Positions 1-6,600 of a stretch of DNA of 9,547 nt are shown in pieces. The translations under genes were made by a program, and so were the position numbers. How positions within the stretch are numbered: the first letter of the stretch is position 1; every line of letters starts with the position of its first letter. Below the pieces are notes generated by a model, which was not told the DNA's origin, ran no database searches, and saw nothing but the letters and a program-made list of their open reading frames with translations. The DNA is taken from positions 1 through 9,547 of the forward strand of contig CAYJIL010000089.1 in assembly GCA_964370235.1 (NCBI GenBank). Reading direction: 5' to 3'. The DNA is from CAYJIL01 sp964370235. GTDB taxonomy: Bacteria > Bacteroidota > Bacteroidia > Bacteroidales > Rikenellaceae.

Positions 1-96
1 TTTTTTTATAATATATATACAATGCAACCGTTAAGAACACGTTACACCAACATTATCAAGCATATATACTATAAAATCATTTTGTAAAATAAAATA

Positions 97-104
97 TAAT
101 TTTG
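97..104 (+). promoter_or_regulatory. Possible -7 element for the acyltransferase gene
   Basis: TAATTTTG matches the Bacteroidota -7 consensus TAnnTTTG and lies about 76 bases before the acyltransferase start. No TTTG occurs at the usual 19-21 base distance upstream; the nearest TTTG (81-84) is only 12 bases away. The whole leader is very AT-rich, so a chance match is quite possible. The rest of 1-180 shows no gene. Confidence 0.28.
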
Positions 105-180
105 TAAATTAGCAAACTCATCCCCCTAACTACATAGCAATACCTAGTTTCCTTTTTATTAATTTTAACCCAAATTAGTA

Positions 181-1143
181 ATGAAAGAGCAAAGAGTAGA
201 GTTTATTGATTTAGCAAAAGGCATGTGCATTTTGCTTGTTGTGATGGGGCATTGCAAAATTGCCAATAACGTTCCCGGTTTCGAAATAGTGAGAATGCCG
301 TTCTACTTTATTATTTCGGGATTATTCTTCAAAACTTATGGATATTTTTTTAGTTTTTTCATAAAAAAAACGAACCGAATAGCCATTCCGTTTTTCTTTT
401 TTATGGTCACTAGCATAATTTTAGATTATGTGTTTGCTATAATGAGCAACGACCCCTCGGGCATGCCCAATTTATATCGAATTTTGTTTGGTCTCGAAGA
501 TTTGGTGAATATTCCAATATGGTTTTTGGCAGCACTATTTTGGAGCGGAATATTTATGTATCTAGTATTTATGACCATAAAAAATCATACCTTGCGCATT
601 ATAACAATAGTTGCGCTGGGATTTTTGGGTTACGCACTAGGACACTACCAAATACCATCGCCATTTAGCATGTTTACGGGGCTAACAGCGCTACCATACT
701 ATGGTTTTGGCTACTACTTGGCAAAAGGGCCTATACTACACCCAAATAGGTATGATAAATACAATGGTGTGTTTGTGGTGGTGTTATATGGTGCATCATA
801 TTTTTTGTCGCAAATGATAGATCCTGCAAAGTTCGATCTTAGAGTAAATTTGTTTGACAGCCCATTACTGTTTTATGTCCTAGGCATAACATCAACCCTT
901 ACACTGCTATTATTGTGTAAAATTATAAAGCAAATTCCAATACTCACATACATTGGCCGCTACTCTATTATCGTGCTATGCACACACTTTTTATTCGCAA
1001 TATTTGTCTCTAGGCTGCTCCTCATTTCTAGTAATTTGGTGTTACTAATAGCTGTGCTTGCTCTTAGCATTGCAAGCATTCCGCTATGCAAAAAAATAAT
1101 ACCTTGGTTTGTAGCACAAAAAGATTTGATAAAGGTAGAATAA
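181..1143 (+). CDS. Acyltransferase family 3 integral membrane protein
   Basis: This is a membrane protein of the acyltransferase-3 family (the OatA/WecH/NodX type). These enzymes usually transfer acetyl or other acyl groups to sugars of the cell envelope, exopolysaccharide or peptidoglycan. The 320 residues are almost entirely hydrophobic helices, about nine or ten by eye. Family marks are the N-terminal FIDLAKG segment (residues 8-14), the helix leading to His24 (VVMGHC), the MPFYFIISGLFF segment (39-50), IWFLAALFW (113-121), and a late IGRYSIIVLCTHF block (258-270) that resembles the family's 'LG..S..iYl.H' helix. The length is normal for a stand-alone version without an extracytoplasmic SGNH domain. 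The gene is monocistronic here and converges on the esterase operon. By eye it uses more AT-rich codons (ATA, TTT, TTA) than its neighbours, which may hint at transfer. The acceptor substrate cannot be inferred. The ATG at 181 is the start because the family motif begins within ten residues of it. Confidence 0.88.
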   Translation: MKEQRVEFIDLAKGMCILLVVMGHCKIANNVPGFEIVRMPFYFIISGLFFKTYGYFFSFFIKKTNRIAIPFFFFMVTSIILDYVFAIMSNDPSGMPNLYRILFGLEDLVNIPIWFLAALFWSGIFMYLVFMTIKNHTLRIITIVALGFLGYALGHYQIPSPFSMFTGLTALPYYGFGYYLAKGPILHPNRYDKYNGVFVVVLYGASYFLSQMIDPAKFDLRVNLFDSPLLFYVLGITSTLTLLLLCKIIKQIPILTYIGRYSIIVLCTHFLFAIFVSRLLLISSNLVLLIAVLALSIASIPLCKKIIPWFVAQKDLIKVE

Positions 1144-1184
1144 ATCTCGACTCATTGCACAGCACAGGCAAGAGCATATTACCC

Positions 1185-1230
1185 AATAAAAAAACACAGA
1201 GAACAGTTTTGCTCTCTGTGTTTTTTTATT
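1185..1230. terminator. Bidirectional intrinsic terminator between convergent genes
   Basis: The arms 1185-1202 and 1213-1230 are perfect reverse complements over 18 bases, with a 10-base spacer. The core is ACACAGAGA / TCTCTGTGT, flanked by seven A on the left and seven T on the right. Each strand therefore gives a stem followed by a U tract. It sits 42 bases after the acyltransferase stop and 31 bases after the esterase stop, so it can serve both converging transcripts. Confidence 0.9.
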
Positions 1231-1260
1231 GTGAGTTAACTAGCAGCTAACGCTATGTTA

Positions 1261-2433
1261 CTACAAAGCCGATGCTTTGCCCGATTCTAAATCAACTTTT
1301 ATTTTCACTGGGAAAATAAGGCTACCATCACGCATTGCATTAACATCTGCCTCGATATTTTTTGCTTTACGTGCTGGTTTTGCACTATAAATCTTTTTGC
1401 CTTTGTAGTAGATAGTAATCTTTTTATCGAGATTCATCATAGCATCGTTAACACCAACGATAAGCGATGGAACATTAGCCTCTAAAATATCGATTCTACC
1501 ATCTTGTGTATAGCTAGCAACAATTTTATCGTTTTGCTTTTTGCCTGCCTCACTTGCCGTTAGCCAGTAGTAGTTATCACGAATTACATCGTCTTGAATC
1601 CAAACAACTTTTTGAGGGATTGGGTTACGCACAAACTTAGGCATCCAAGCCATAGACACAGTGTCGTCACGATGCATCCAGTGACCATGCTGAGGATATA
1701 TCTTCACAAGGTGCTTGTAACCACCATCGTCGCCCATCTCTAGTGCACCTAGCTTGTCGCTCCATGTTTGTGCATGAATATTACGGTCATATGGAGTATC
1801 TTTTGCTCCCATAAACAGAGCAAATGGCAAGTTGCGTAGGTTCTCGATTTGTGCATCGCCCGGGTGCCCAGCACTCATAGCAGCCGCTGCAAAATGATCG
1901 GCCAAACGTGGAGCTAGCTGGTATGTACCATCACCACCTGCCGAGTAACCCATAACATATACTTTGTTAGGATTAACATTCTCATATATTACAGCAAGTG
2001 CAATTGCCTTTTCGATAAAGTGATCCATATATTCTTGGTGCCACAAGTTCCAAGTATTGGTTGGGGCACGAGGCACAAAATATAGACCCTCAACTGGAGT
2101 ATATAGTTTCTTTTGGTTATCCCACTGCTTATCGTTTAGCTCGGCAGGAGCACCACCACCACCATGCATCGAAATGTACATTGCACGACCATCGGCTGGC
2201 TCATCGCCAAACACCTTTGTGGTAAATGGCATCTTGTAATCACCGTTTGTTAGAACACCGCTCACCCACTCTTTGGCATAGTTGGTTCTTAGCTCAATAT
2301 CACGAGCCTCTAGTAGCTCGGTAGCAAGGGCAACACTCTCGCTTTTTGTTAGTTTACCATTGGCAACCACAGTTAGTGGTAGTGCCGCAAGCAAAGTTAT
2401 TGCAATTGATTTTAATATTCTCATTGTTTGCAT
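1261..2433 (-). CDS. Exported alpha/beta-hydrolase, PHB-depolymerase/esterase-like
   Basis: This is a 390-residue exported hydrolase with a probable Sec signal peptide (residues 1 to about 25: charged start, hydrophobic ITLLAALPLTVV, then an ANG region). The alpha/beta-hydrolase core shows an oxyanion-hole-like HGGGG (90-94) and the nucleophile elbow GYSAGG with Ser164. Asp212 lies in GAKD after a beta strand and is the likely catalytic acid. The PQHGHWMH segment supplies the histidine (His249, His251 or His254). Residues from about 270 on form a separate C-terminal region rich in predicted beta strands, as in some PHB-depolymerase or feruloyl-esterase-like proteins. The likely reaction is ester hydrolysis in the periplasm or outside the cell; the substrate is unknown. 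The first ATG lies one base after the stop of the upstream transglutaminase gene, suggesting translational coupling. A second in-frame ATG three codons later (2422-2424) is an alternative start and would still leave a signal peptide. Transcription ends at the hairpin 1185-1230. Confidence 0.85.
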   Translation of the reverse strand: MQTMRILKSIAITLLAALPLTVVANGKLTKSESVALATELLEARDIELRTNYAKEWVSGVLTNGDYKMPFTTKVFGDEPADGRAMYISMHGGGGAPAELNDKQWDNQKKLYTPVEGLYFVPRAPTNTWNLWHQEYMDHFIEKAIALAVIYENVNPNKVYVMGYSAGGDGTYQLAPRLADHFAAAAMSAGHPGDAQIENLRNLPFALFMGAKDTPYDRNIHAQTWSDKLGALEMGDDGGYKHLVKIYPQHGHWMHRDDTVSMAWMPKFVRNPIPQKVVWIQDDVIRDNYYWLTASEAGKKQNDKIVASYTQDGRIDILEANVPSLIVGVNDAMMNLDKKITIYYKGKKIYSAKPARKAKNIEADVNAMRDGSLIFPVKIKVDLESGKASAL

Positions 2434-2434
2434 T

Positions 2435-3625
2435 TTACATATATAGCAGAACTAGCTGCTCTTGGTTGTTATCGTTTGCTTTAAACTTGTGGCTCTTGCC
2501 TGCGTAGTTAATGGTAAATTCACCACCTTTTGCTAGGTTAACTGTGTAGTAGTCTAGCATATCGGCATTAGGACCACGGCTCTTGCCCGCTGCAACCTGA
2601 GCACCCGAAGCGTCTGTAATTTTAAGTTCAGTCTCAATGCGGTCGGCGCTCACTTTGTCTGAACCCCCCTCTTTTAAAACCTTGATAGTTACTGTTATTT
2701 CGTTTTCGCCTTTAGCCTTAGCAATTTGCTGTCCTTTGTAAATGTGCACATAACGATCGGTTACCTTTACACCCGGAATTGAATAATCCTCGGTAGCCCA
2801 CACCATTGGGAAGTACTGCTTGCTATCACCCACAGGAGCATAAGAGCTTGCATATACTTGGTGCTCAGGTGCTGTTTGCCCCTCAAATTTAGCACAACGA
2901 TCAAGGAACCAACCATGGTCTAGTTTCTCGAAATAGAATTCGGTGAAGTACCAACGACCATCGATCCACACCTCGCTCCATGTGTGGTTACCCTCTTTTG
3001 TTACCCAAAGTGGAGTACCTGCAACACGTGATGGAATACCAACTGCTCTAAATGCGTCTGAAAGCAGAATAGAAAGACCGCTACACGATGCCATACCAAT
3101 AGCCATAGACTCACGAGGCGACTGGTTAGGTTTGTTGCGCTTGGTATTGTACTCTACACCTACAAGTGCCTTAAGCGATTTGTTAATTGTGTCTACCGCT
3201 TGGTTAATATCTTTAGCATCGGCAACAAGTGGCTTTAACATTTTATAGAAACTCTCTCTCCACTCGTCACGAGTCTCGTTCATAAGCGCATATGGAAGTA
3301 CATCGTTAAAGAATAGCTCTTTGTCCATGCTCTTAGCCCATGCAAACTCGTTACGAGCTTTATATGCAAACTCAATGTTCTTTAGGATATACTCAACTGG
3401 TAGTGTATCTAAATCGGCCTGTGGCATATGAGTATAAAGAAACGTAATAGCCTCTTTTTGCTCGCCCTCTAGCGATGCAATTGCATTTTCTATTTTTTGT
3501 GCACGTTCTTGTGGCAAGCTACTTAGACGCTCGCTCAGTTTTGCATCTAGCTGATTACCTTGACAACCAACCATGAATAGTGCAGCCGCAGCAACAGCTA
3601 CAATTTTTGACAATAATCTTTTCAT
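2435..3625 (-). CDS. Transglutaminase-like domain lipoprotein
   Basis: This is a 396-residue predicted lipoprotein. Its N-terminus has basic residues, a hydrophobic stretch and FMVGC, placing the lipidated cysteine at Cys21. Residues 30-160 are mostly helical and have no fold I recognise. The transglutaminase-like (papain-fold) core runs from about 170 to 245. It has the nucleophile Cys181 in ASCSGLS, followed by AFRAVGIPSRVAGTPLW, the pattern typical of the family, then His214 in NHTWSEVW. The third catalytic residue would be Glu229 (FTEF) or Asp236. Residues 285-396 look like a beta-rich C-terminal module. Prokaryotic members are often proteases or amidases rather than cross-linking enzymes, so the activity is open. 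It is the first gene of a two-gene operon with the esterase, with a one-base gap. The promoter is at 3682-3712. The start at 3625 gives a complete lipoprotein signal. Confidence 0.85.
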   Translation of the reverse strand: MKRLLSKIVAVAAAALFMVGCQGNQLDAKLSERLSSLPQERAQKIENAIASLEGEQKEAITFLYTHMPQADLDTLPVEYILKNIEFAYKARNEFAWAKSMDKELFFNDVLPYALMNETRDEWRESFYKMLKPLVADAKDINQAVDTINKSLKALVGVEYNTKRNKPNQSPRESMAIGMASCSGLSILLSDAFRAVGIPSRVAGTPLWVTKEGNHTWSEVWIDGRWYFTEFYFEKLDHGWFLDRCAKFEGQTAPEHQVYASSYAPVGDSKQYFPMVWATEDYSIPGVKVTDRYVHIYKGQQIAKAKGENEITVTIKVLKEGGSDKVSADRIETELKITDASGAQVAAGKSRGPNADMLDYYTVNLAKGGEFTINYAGKSHKFKANDNNQEQLVLLYM

Positions 3626-3681
3626 TTTCTCTATTTAGTATATTATTTTCTTTCGTTGATATAAAATTTTCTACATCTAGG

Positions 3682-3712
3682 CAAATATAGTGCAAATCTA
3701 GTAGAATACAAA
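3682..3712 (-). promoter_or_regulatory. Bacteroidota-type promoter of the transglutaminase-esterase operon
   Basis: Read on the minus strand, TTTG (3712-3709) is followed after exactly 19 bases by TATATTTG (3689-3682). This fits the Bacteroidota sigma-ABfr promoter form TTTG-N19-21-TAnnTTTG. Transcription should start near 3675, leaving about 50 bases of leader. The -33 TTTG lies at the end of the T tract of the rpmE2 terminator. Confidence 0.72.
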
Positions 3713-3742
3713 AAAGAGGCTGCCTTTACGGGGCAACCTCTT
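3709..3742 (-). terminator. Intrinsic terminator of rpmE2
   Basis: On the minus strand the arms 3742-3732 (AAGAGGTTGCC) and 3724-3714 (GGCAGCCTCTT) form an 11-pair stem with one G-U pair and a 7-base loop. A run of six T (3715-3710) partly overlaps the stem and completes the terminator. It lies about 20 bases after the rpmE2 stop codon. Confidence 0.85.
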
Positions 3743-3763
3743 CTTTTCGTTGAAAAGCAACAA

Positions 3764-4030
3764 TTAGTTGTTGTTCTTCTTATCGTAATGTTTTTGATAA
3801 CGGCTCTTAAACTTATCTATACGTCCGGCAGTATCAACTAGCTTCATCTTACCTGTATAAAACGGGTGTGATGTGTTAGAGATTTCCACCTTCACTACAG
3901 GATAGGTTTCGCCATCCACTTCTAATGTTTCTTTTGTCTGGATCGCGGACCTGCACAAAAACACAGTTTCGTTAGACATATCTTTGAATGCAACGATACG
4001 ATAATTCTCTGGATGAATACCTTTTTTCAT
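3764..4030 (-). CDS. rpmE2: 50S ribosomal protein L31 type B
   Basis: This 88-residue protein matches type B L31 across its length: MKKGIHPENYR at the start, the VDGETYPVVKVEISNTSHPF block (residues 39-58), then TGKMKLVDTAGRIDKF. L31 binds the large ribosomal subunit near the bridge to the small subunit. The zinc-binding cysteines of type A L31 are absent; only one cysteine (Cys26) remains, so this is the zinc-independent form usual in Bacteroidota. The C-terminus is a polar KKNNN tail. The gene has its own promoter (4076-4106) and terminator (3709-3742), so it appears monocistronic. The ATG at 4030 is fixed by the conserved first residues. Confidence 0.97.
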   Translation of the reverse strand: MKKGIHPENYRIVAFKDMSNETVFLCRSAIQTKETLEVDGETYPVVKVEISNTSHPFYTGKMKLVDTAGRIDKFKSRYQKHYDKKNNN

Positions 4031-4075
4031 GTGTTTTGATTTTATGTAATGTTAATGTTTCCTAAAAAGTATGCG

Positions 4076-4106
4076 CAAAGGTAGTTATCTTTTTTCTAAA
4101 AACAAA
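4076..4106 (-). promoter_or_regulatory. Bacteroidota-type promoter of rpmE2
   Basis: On the minus strand TTTG (4106-4103) is followed after 19 bases by TACCTTTG (4083-4076), a full match to TTTG-N19-21-TAnnTTTG. The expected start of transcription, near 4069, leaves a leader of about 40 bases before rpmE2. Confidence 0.78.
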
Positions 4107-4145
4107 AAACTAAGTGCTCTTTGTCTAAAAAATATTGGTAATCGA

Positions 4146-4217
4146 TAAAAAAATAGCCTTTGCAGCTGGTCAAGTTCGCCTTGGCACTCCCCAAAACATA
4201 TATGCTAGGGGGAGCGC
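4146..4217 (-). terminator. Structured 3' region after the helicase gene, possible terminator
   Basis: On the minus strand the arms 4217-4209 (GCGCTCCCC) and 4192-4184 (GGGGAGTGC) pair over nine bases with one G-U. Read on the plus strand, the same pair is an A-C mismatch, so the fold belongs to the helicase transcript. A run of seven T (4152-4146) follows only about 31 bases later, without a good stem next to it. This is therefore not a textbook terminator. It may be a 3'-end stabilising hairpin followed by a weak release site. Confidence 0.4.
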
Positions 4218-4242
4218 TAAGACGTATAGCTTATATTAAGAA

Positions 4243-6072
4243 TTATCTTCTACGACGACCACCGTCTCTTGAACCGCCTCTAGAGCCACCCTTTGCTCCA
4301 TCTCTCGATGGACCACGTCTGTCTCCACGACCCTCGCCACGGAACGAGCGACCTTCGCCACTTCTTCCACGACCTTCGCCGCCTCTTTCACCACGGAATG
4401 AACGACCCTCGCCGCCTCTTCCACGACCTTCGCCACGAGACTCACCACGACCTTCGCCGCCTCTGTCACCACGGCCACGACCACGACCACCTTCACGCTT
4501 TTCTTTAGCGATCTCGGCAATTGGACGAGAACCACCCTCACGCTTGTTAAGCGCACGAGTTACAGCCTCAGCATCCTCAAATGGAATTGTTACAAACGAG
4601 TACTCCTCTAGTATCTTAACATCGTCAATCTTGCGATCTGGAACCGAACTAACCTCACGAATAAGGTCTACTAGAGCCTTAGCTGTTAGGCCATCACGGC
4701 GACCAATAGCAATAAAGATACGAGCTGTACCCTTTCTGTCAACGCTGAATGAGCGAATCTCTGGGTAGCTTGACTTGTCAAGATCGTTCTTGAATGCCAT
4801 CTTAAGTAGTGCCGAAAGAGCTGTGCGAGCATCAACATTACCTAGGATCTCATCAGCCATTTGCTCATAATCACCAAATAGTTGTGCATCGATAGTCTCT
4901 TGTAGCTCCTCTACGATGTTTTGTTTCTTAATTGTGATTACATCACTAACTGTTGGTAGCTCCTCACGACGAATATCCATCTTTACGTGACGACACATAG
5001 AGGTGAACAAACGGTACTCACTCTTAGAGATGAATGTGATAGCAGTACCCTCACGACCTGCACGACCTGTACGACCAATACGGTGAACGTAGCTCTCAGA
5101 ATCTTGTGGAAGTGAGTAGTTAATAACGTGTGTTAGGTTGTTTACATCGATACCACGTGCTGCAACGTCTGTTGCAACAAGAATATTGATTTGCTTGCGC
5201 TTAAAGCGGCGAAGAATCTTCTCGCGCTGTGCCTGCGAAACATCACCGTGTAGTGCGTCTACGGCATAGCCACGCTCAAGCAGCTTAGTAGTAAGCTCAT
5301 CGGCAGCAACCTTAGTTCTTGAGAATACGATAGCATAAAACTCGTTCTCAACATCAATAATACGAGTAAGTGCATCAAACTTGTCGCTCTCTCTTACCTC
5401 AAAGTAAATTTGATCTGTAAGGTCAGCTGTTAGCTGCTTGCTCTCTATTTTAATGTGCTTTATCTCTTTCATAAATCTCTGCGAAAGATCTGCCACACGT
5501 GGAGGCATAGTTGCAGAGAATAGTAGGATACGCTCATTACCGCCTGCCTCTGAAAGAATCTCGTTAACATCGTCAATAAAGCCCATGTTAAGCATCTCGT
5601 CAGCCTCGTCTAGCACAGCCCAATCTAGCGACTTAAGGTCGATAGTCTTGCGGCGAATGTGGTCTAGAGTACGACCTGGAGTACCAACAACGATATCAAC
5701 GCCTTTCTTAAGGCGACGTAATTGCTCCTCGATAGAGGCTCCACCATAGATTGCAGAAATAGTGATACTGCTGTTTTTCTTTAGGGAGTTAAGCTCATCA
5801 ACCACCTGAAGTGCAAGCTCACGAGTAGGAACTAGTACTAGTGCCTGTGGTTTGCCAGTTGATTTTTTGATGCGCTCAAGTACAGGCAGTCCAAATGCTG
5901 CTGTCTTACCTGTGCCGGTTTGAGCTTGTGCGATAACGTCGCATTCTGTGCTCAGGATCAAAGGGATTGTCTCTCTCTGGATTGGCGATGGTTGTTCAAA
6001 ACCTTTCGCTCTAATAGCTTCTAGCGTCTCCTCTGAGAGACCTAAAGCTCTAAATTCATCTAATTGTGTCAT
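4243..6072 (-). CDS. deaD: DEAD-box RNA helicase, DeaD/DbpA-like, with RGG tail
   Basis: This 609-residue ATP-dependent RNA helicase probably acts in ribosome assembly, RNA unwinding and RNA decay, as DeaD/CsdA proteins do. All core motifs are intact: Q motif GFEQPSPIQ (24-32), motif I AQTGTGKT (50-57), PTREL (82-86), TPGR (131-134), DEAD (155-158), SAT (186-188), the TDVAARGID segment (301-309) and HRIGRTGR (330-337). A linker follows, then a DbpA-type RNA-binding domain at about 440-512 (SFSVDRKG...RIFIAIGRRDGL...VKILEEYSFVTI). The last 85 or so residues are a low-complexity Arg/Gly tail with interspersed Glu and a duplicated segment. The tail's codons are the most GC-rich DNA in the window. 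The gene has its own promoter (6161-6191) and a leader of about 80 bases. The start at 6072 is set by the normal distance to the Q motif. The symbol deaD is by family resemblance; this phylum often carries several such paralogues. Confidence 0.93.
   Translation of the reverse strand: MTQLDEFRALGLSEETLEAIRAKGFEQPSPIQRETIPLILSTECDVIAQAQTGTGKTAAFGLPVLERIKKSTGKPQALVLVPTRELALQVVDELNSLKKNSSITISAIYGGASIEEQLRRLKKGVDIVVGTPGRTLDHIRRKTIDLKSLDWAVLDEADEMLNMGFIDDVNEILSEAGGNERILLFSATMPPRVADLSQRFMKEIKHIKIESKQLTADLTDQIYFEVRESDKFDALTRIIDVENEFYAIVFSRTKVAADELTTKLLERGYAVDALHGDVSQAQREKILRRFKRKQINILVATDVAARGIDVNNLTHVINYSLPQDSESYVHRIGRTGRAGREGTAITFISKSEYRLFTSMCRHVKMDIRREELPTVSDVITIKKQNIVEELQETIDAQLFGDYEQMADEILGNVDARTALSALLKMAFKNDLDKSSYPEIRSFSVDRKGTARIFIAIGRRDGLTAKALVDLIREVSSVPDRKIDDVKILEEYSFVTIPFEDAEAVTRALNKREGGSRPIAEIAKEKREGGRGRGRGDRGGEGRGESRGEGRGRGGEGRSFRGERGGEGRGRSGEGRSFRGEGRGDRRGPSRDGAKGGSRGGSRDGGRRRR
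4333..4431 (-). repeat. Duplicated 54-base unit in the helicase RGG tail
   Basis: Residues 548-562 and 566-580 of the helicase share EGRGRxGEGRSFRGE at a period of 18 residues (54 bases). The DNA copies, 4387-4431 and 4333-4377, also match closely. The unit is flanked by shorter GRGxxRGE-like segments. This is in-frame tandem duplication inside a coding region, so copy number may vary between strains. Confidence 0.75.
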
Positions 6073-6160
6073 TGAATAGTTTGCGCCATTAACGCAATTT
6101 TTTCTGATAAAGAGCTCTTGCAGCCATCCCGGTTGCCCTCTATCTGTAAATAATCAGCCA

Positions 6161-6191
6161 CAAAGATACTCTATTTTATCGAAATAGCAAA
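6161..6191 (-). promoter_or_regulatory. Bacteroidota-type promoter of the DEAD-box helicase
   Basis: On the minus strand TTTG (6191-6188) is followed after 19 bases by TATCTTTG (6168-6161), matching TTTG-N19-21-TAnnTTTG. Transcription should start near 6154, giving a leader of about 80 bases. That leader contains a short hairpin, TTGCG / CGCAA (6097-6093 with 6085-6081), ending eight bases before the start codon. Confidence 0.75.
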
Positions 6192-6564
6192 ATTACAGCA
6201 AAATATAAATCGTCAAGTCGTTCTAATTCAGTTTTTTTGCCCAATCGCAAAGACTCTAGCACATATCGTTTTGATAGCACAATCGCATATTTAGTATAAG
6301 CTACTAGTCATATCTATTTCTTTTACTCTAAATTCACAACCAATAGACGCTATTTTACTGCATAAATACGATAACTAATATTTATAAAATTTGATGTTAT
6401 TTTATATAAAATAACAAAGACATATTAATGGTGTTTTTGTTATTAATGATGTTTTACACTAGTTTATAATAAAACAACACTCTAAGTTAATACATAATTA
6501 TTCCACACAAACACATAACACCCTAATACAAAAGGGGTTCATGAATAAAAAAAGTATAATATAG
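6192..6564. other. AT-rich intergenic stretch without a recognisable gene
   Basis: I see no coding region, tRNA or transposon end here. Notable content is the perfect palindrome at 6395-6416 and a loose direct repeat beginning TTAATGGTG / TTAATGATG around 6426-6456. A tiny open frame with a purine-rich site before it (AAAAGGGG, then ATG at 6541, seven codons) is probably chance. The region separates two divergent transcription units, the helicase to the left and the RNA/GH3 region to the right. Confidence 0.6.
6395..6416. repeat. 22-base perfect AT palindrome
   Basis: TGTTATTTTAT (6395-6405) is followed directly by its exact reverse complement (6406-6416), so the whole 22 bases are self-complementary with no spacer. 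It lies about 170 bases before the candidate RNA promoter and 230 bases before the helicase promoter. It could be an operator for a dimeric regulator, but the local AT content makes such symmetry less surprising than it would be elsewhere. Confidence 0.6.
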
Positions 6565-6594
6565 TTTGTATTGTATTAAAATTTACTACCTTTG
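6565..6594 (+). promoter_or_regulatory. Bacteroidota-type promoter before the candidate small RNA
   Basis: TTTG (6565-6568) is followed after 18 bases by TACCTTTG (6587-6594). The -7 box is identical to that of rpmE2. The spacer is one base shorter than the usual 19-21. The expected start of transcription is near 6601. No open reading frame begins soon after it, which points to a non-coding transcript or a long leader. Confidence 0.6.
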
Positions 6595-6600
6595 CAGCGG

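Noticed and set aside
4333..4431. Regularly repeated GC-rich units as a possible CRISPR or minisatellite locus
   Set aside because: The repeats are in frame, encode RGG-like residues, are adjacent without unique spacers, and lie inside a confirmed gene.
4236..4556. Valine-rich 106-residue minus-strand frame inside the helicase tail
   Set aside because: It is a frame-shifted reading of the same repetitive DNA, with no family resemblance, while the true frame carries an intact helicase.
4160..4768. 202-residue Pro/Arg/Ser-rich open frame on the plus strand
   Set aside because: It is the mirror of the helicase's RGG-coding tail. The low-complexity codons on the minus strand leave the opposite strand open and yield meaningless PSPRPSP repeats. 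The helicase itself has every family motif.
6541..6564. Seven-codon frame (MNKKSII) after a purine-rich AAAAGGGG
   Set aside because: It is too short to support as a gene, its surroundings show no coding signal, and the phylum rarely relies on strong Shine-Dalgarno sites.
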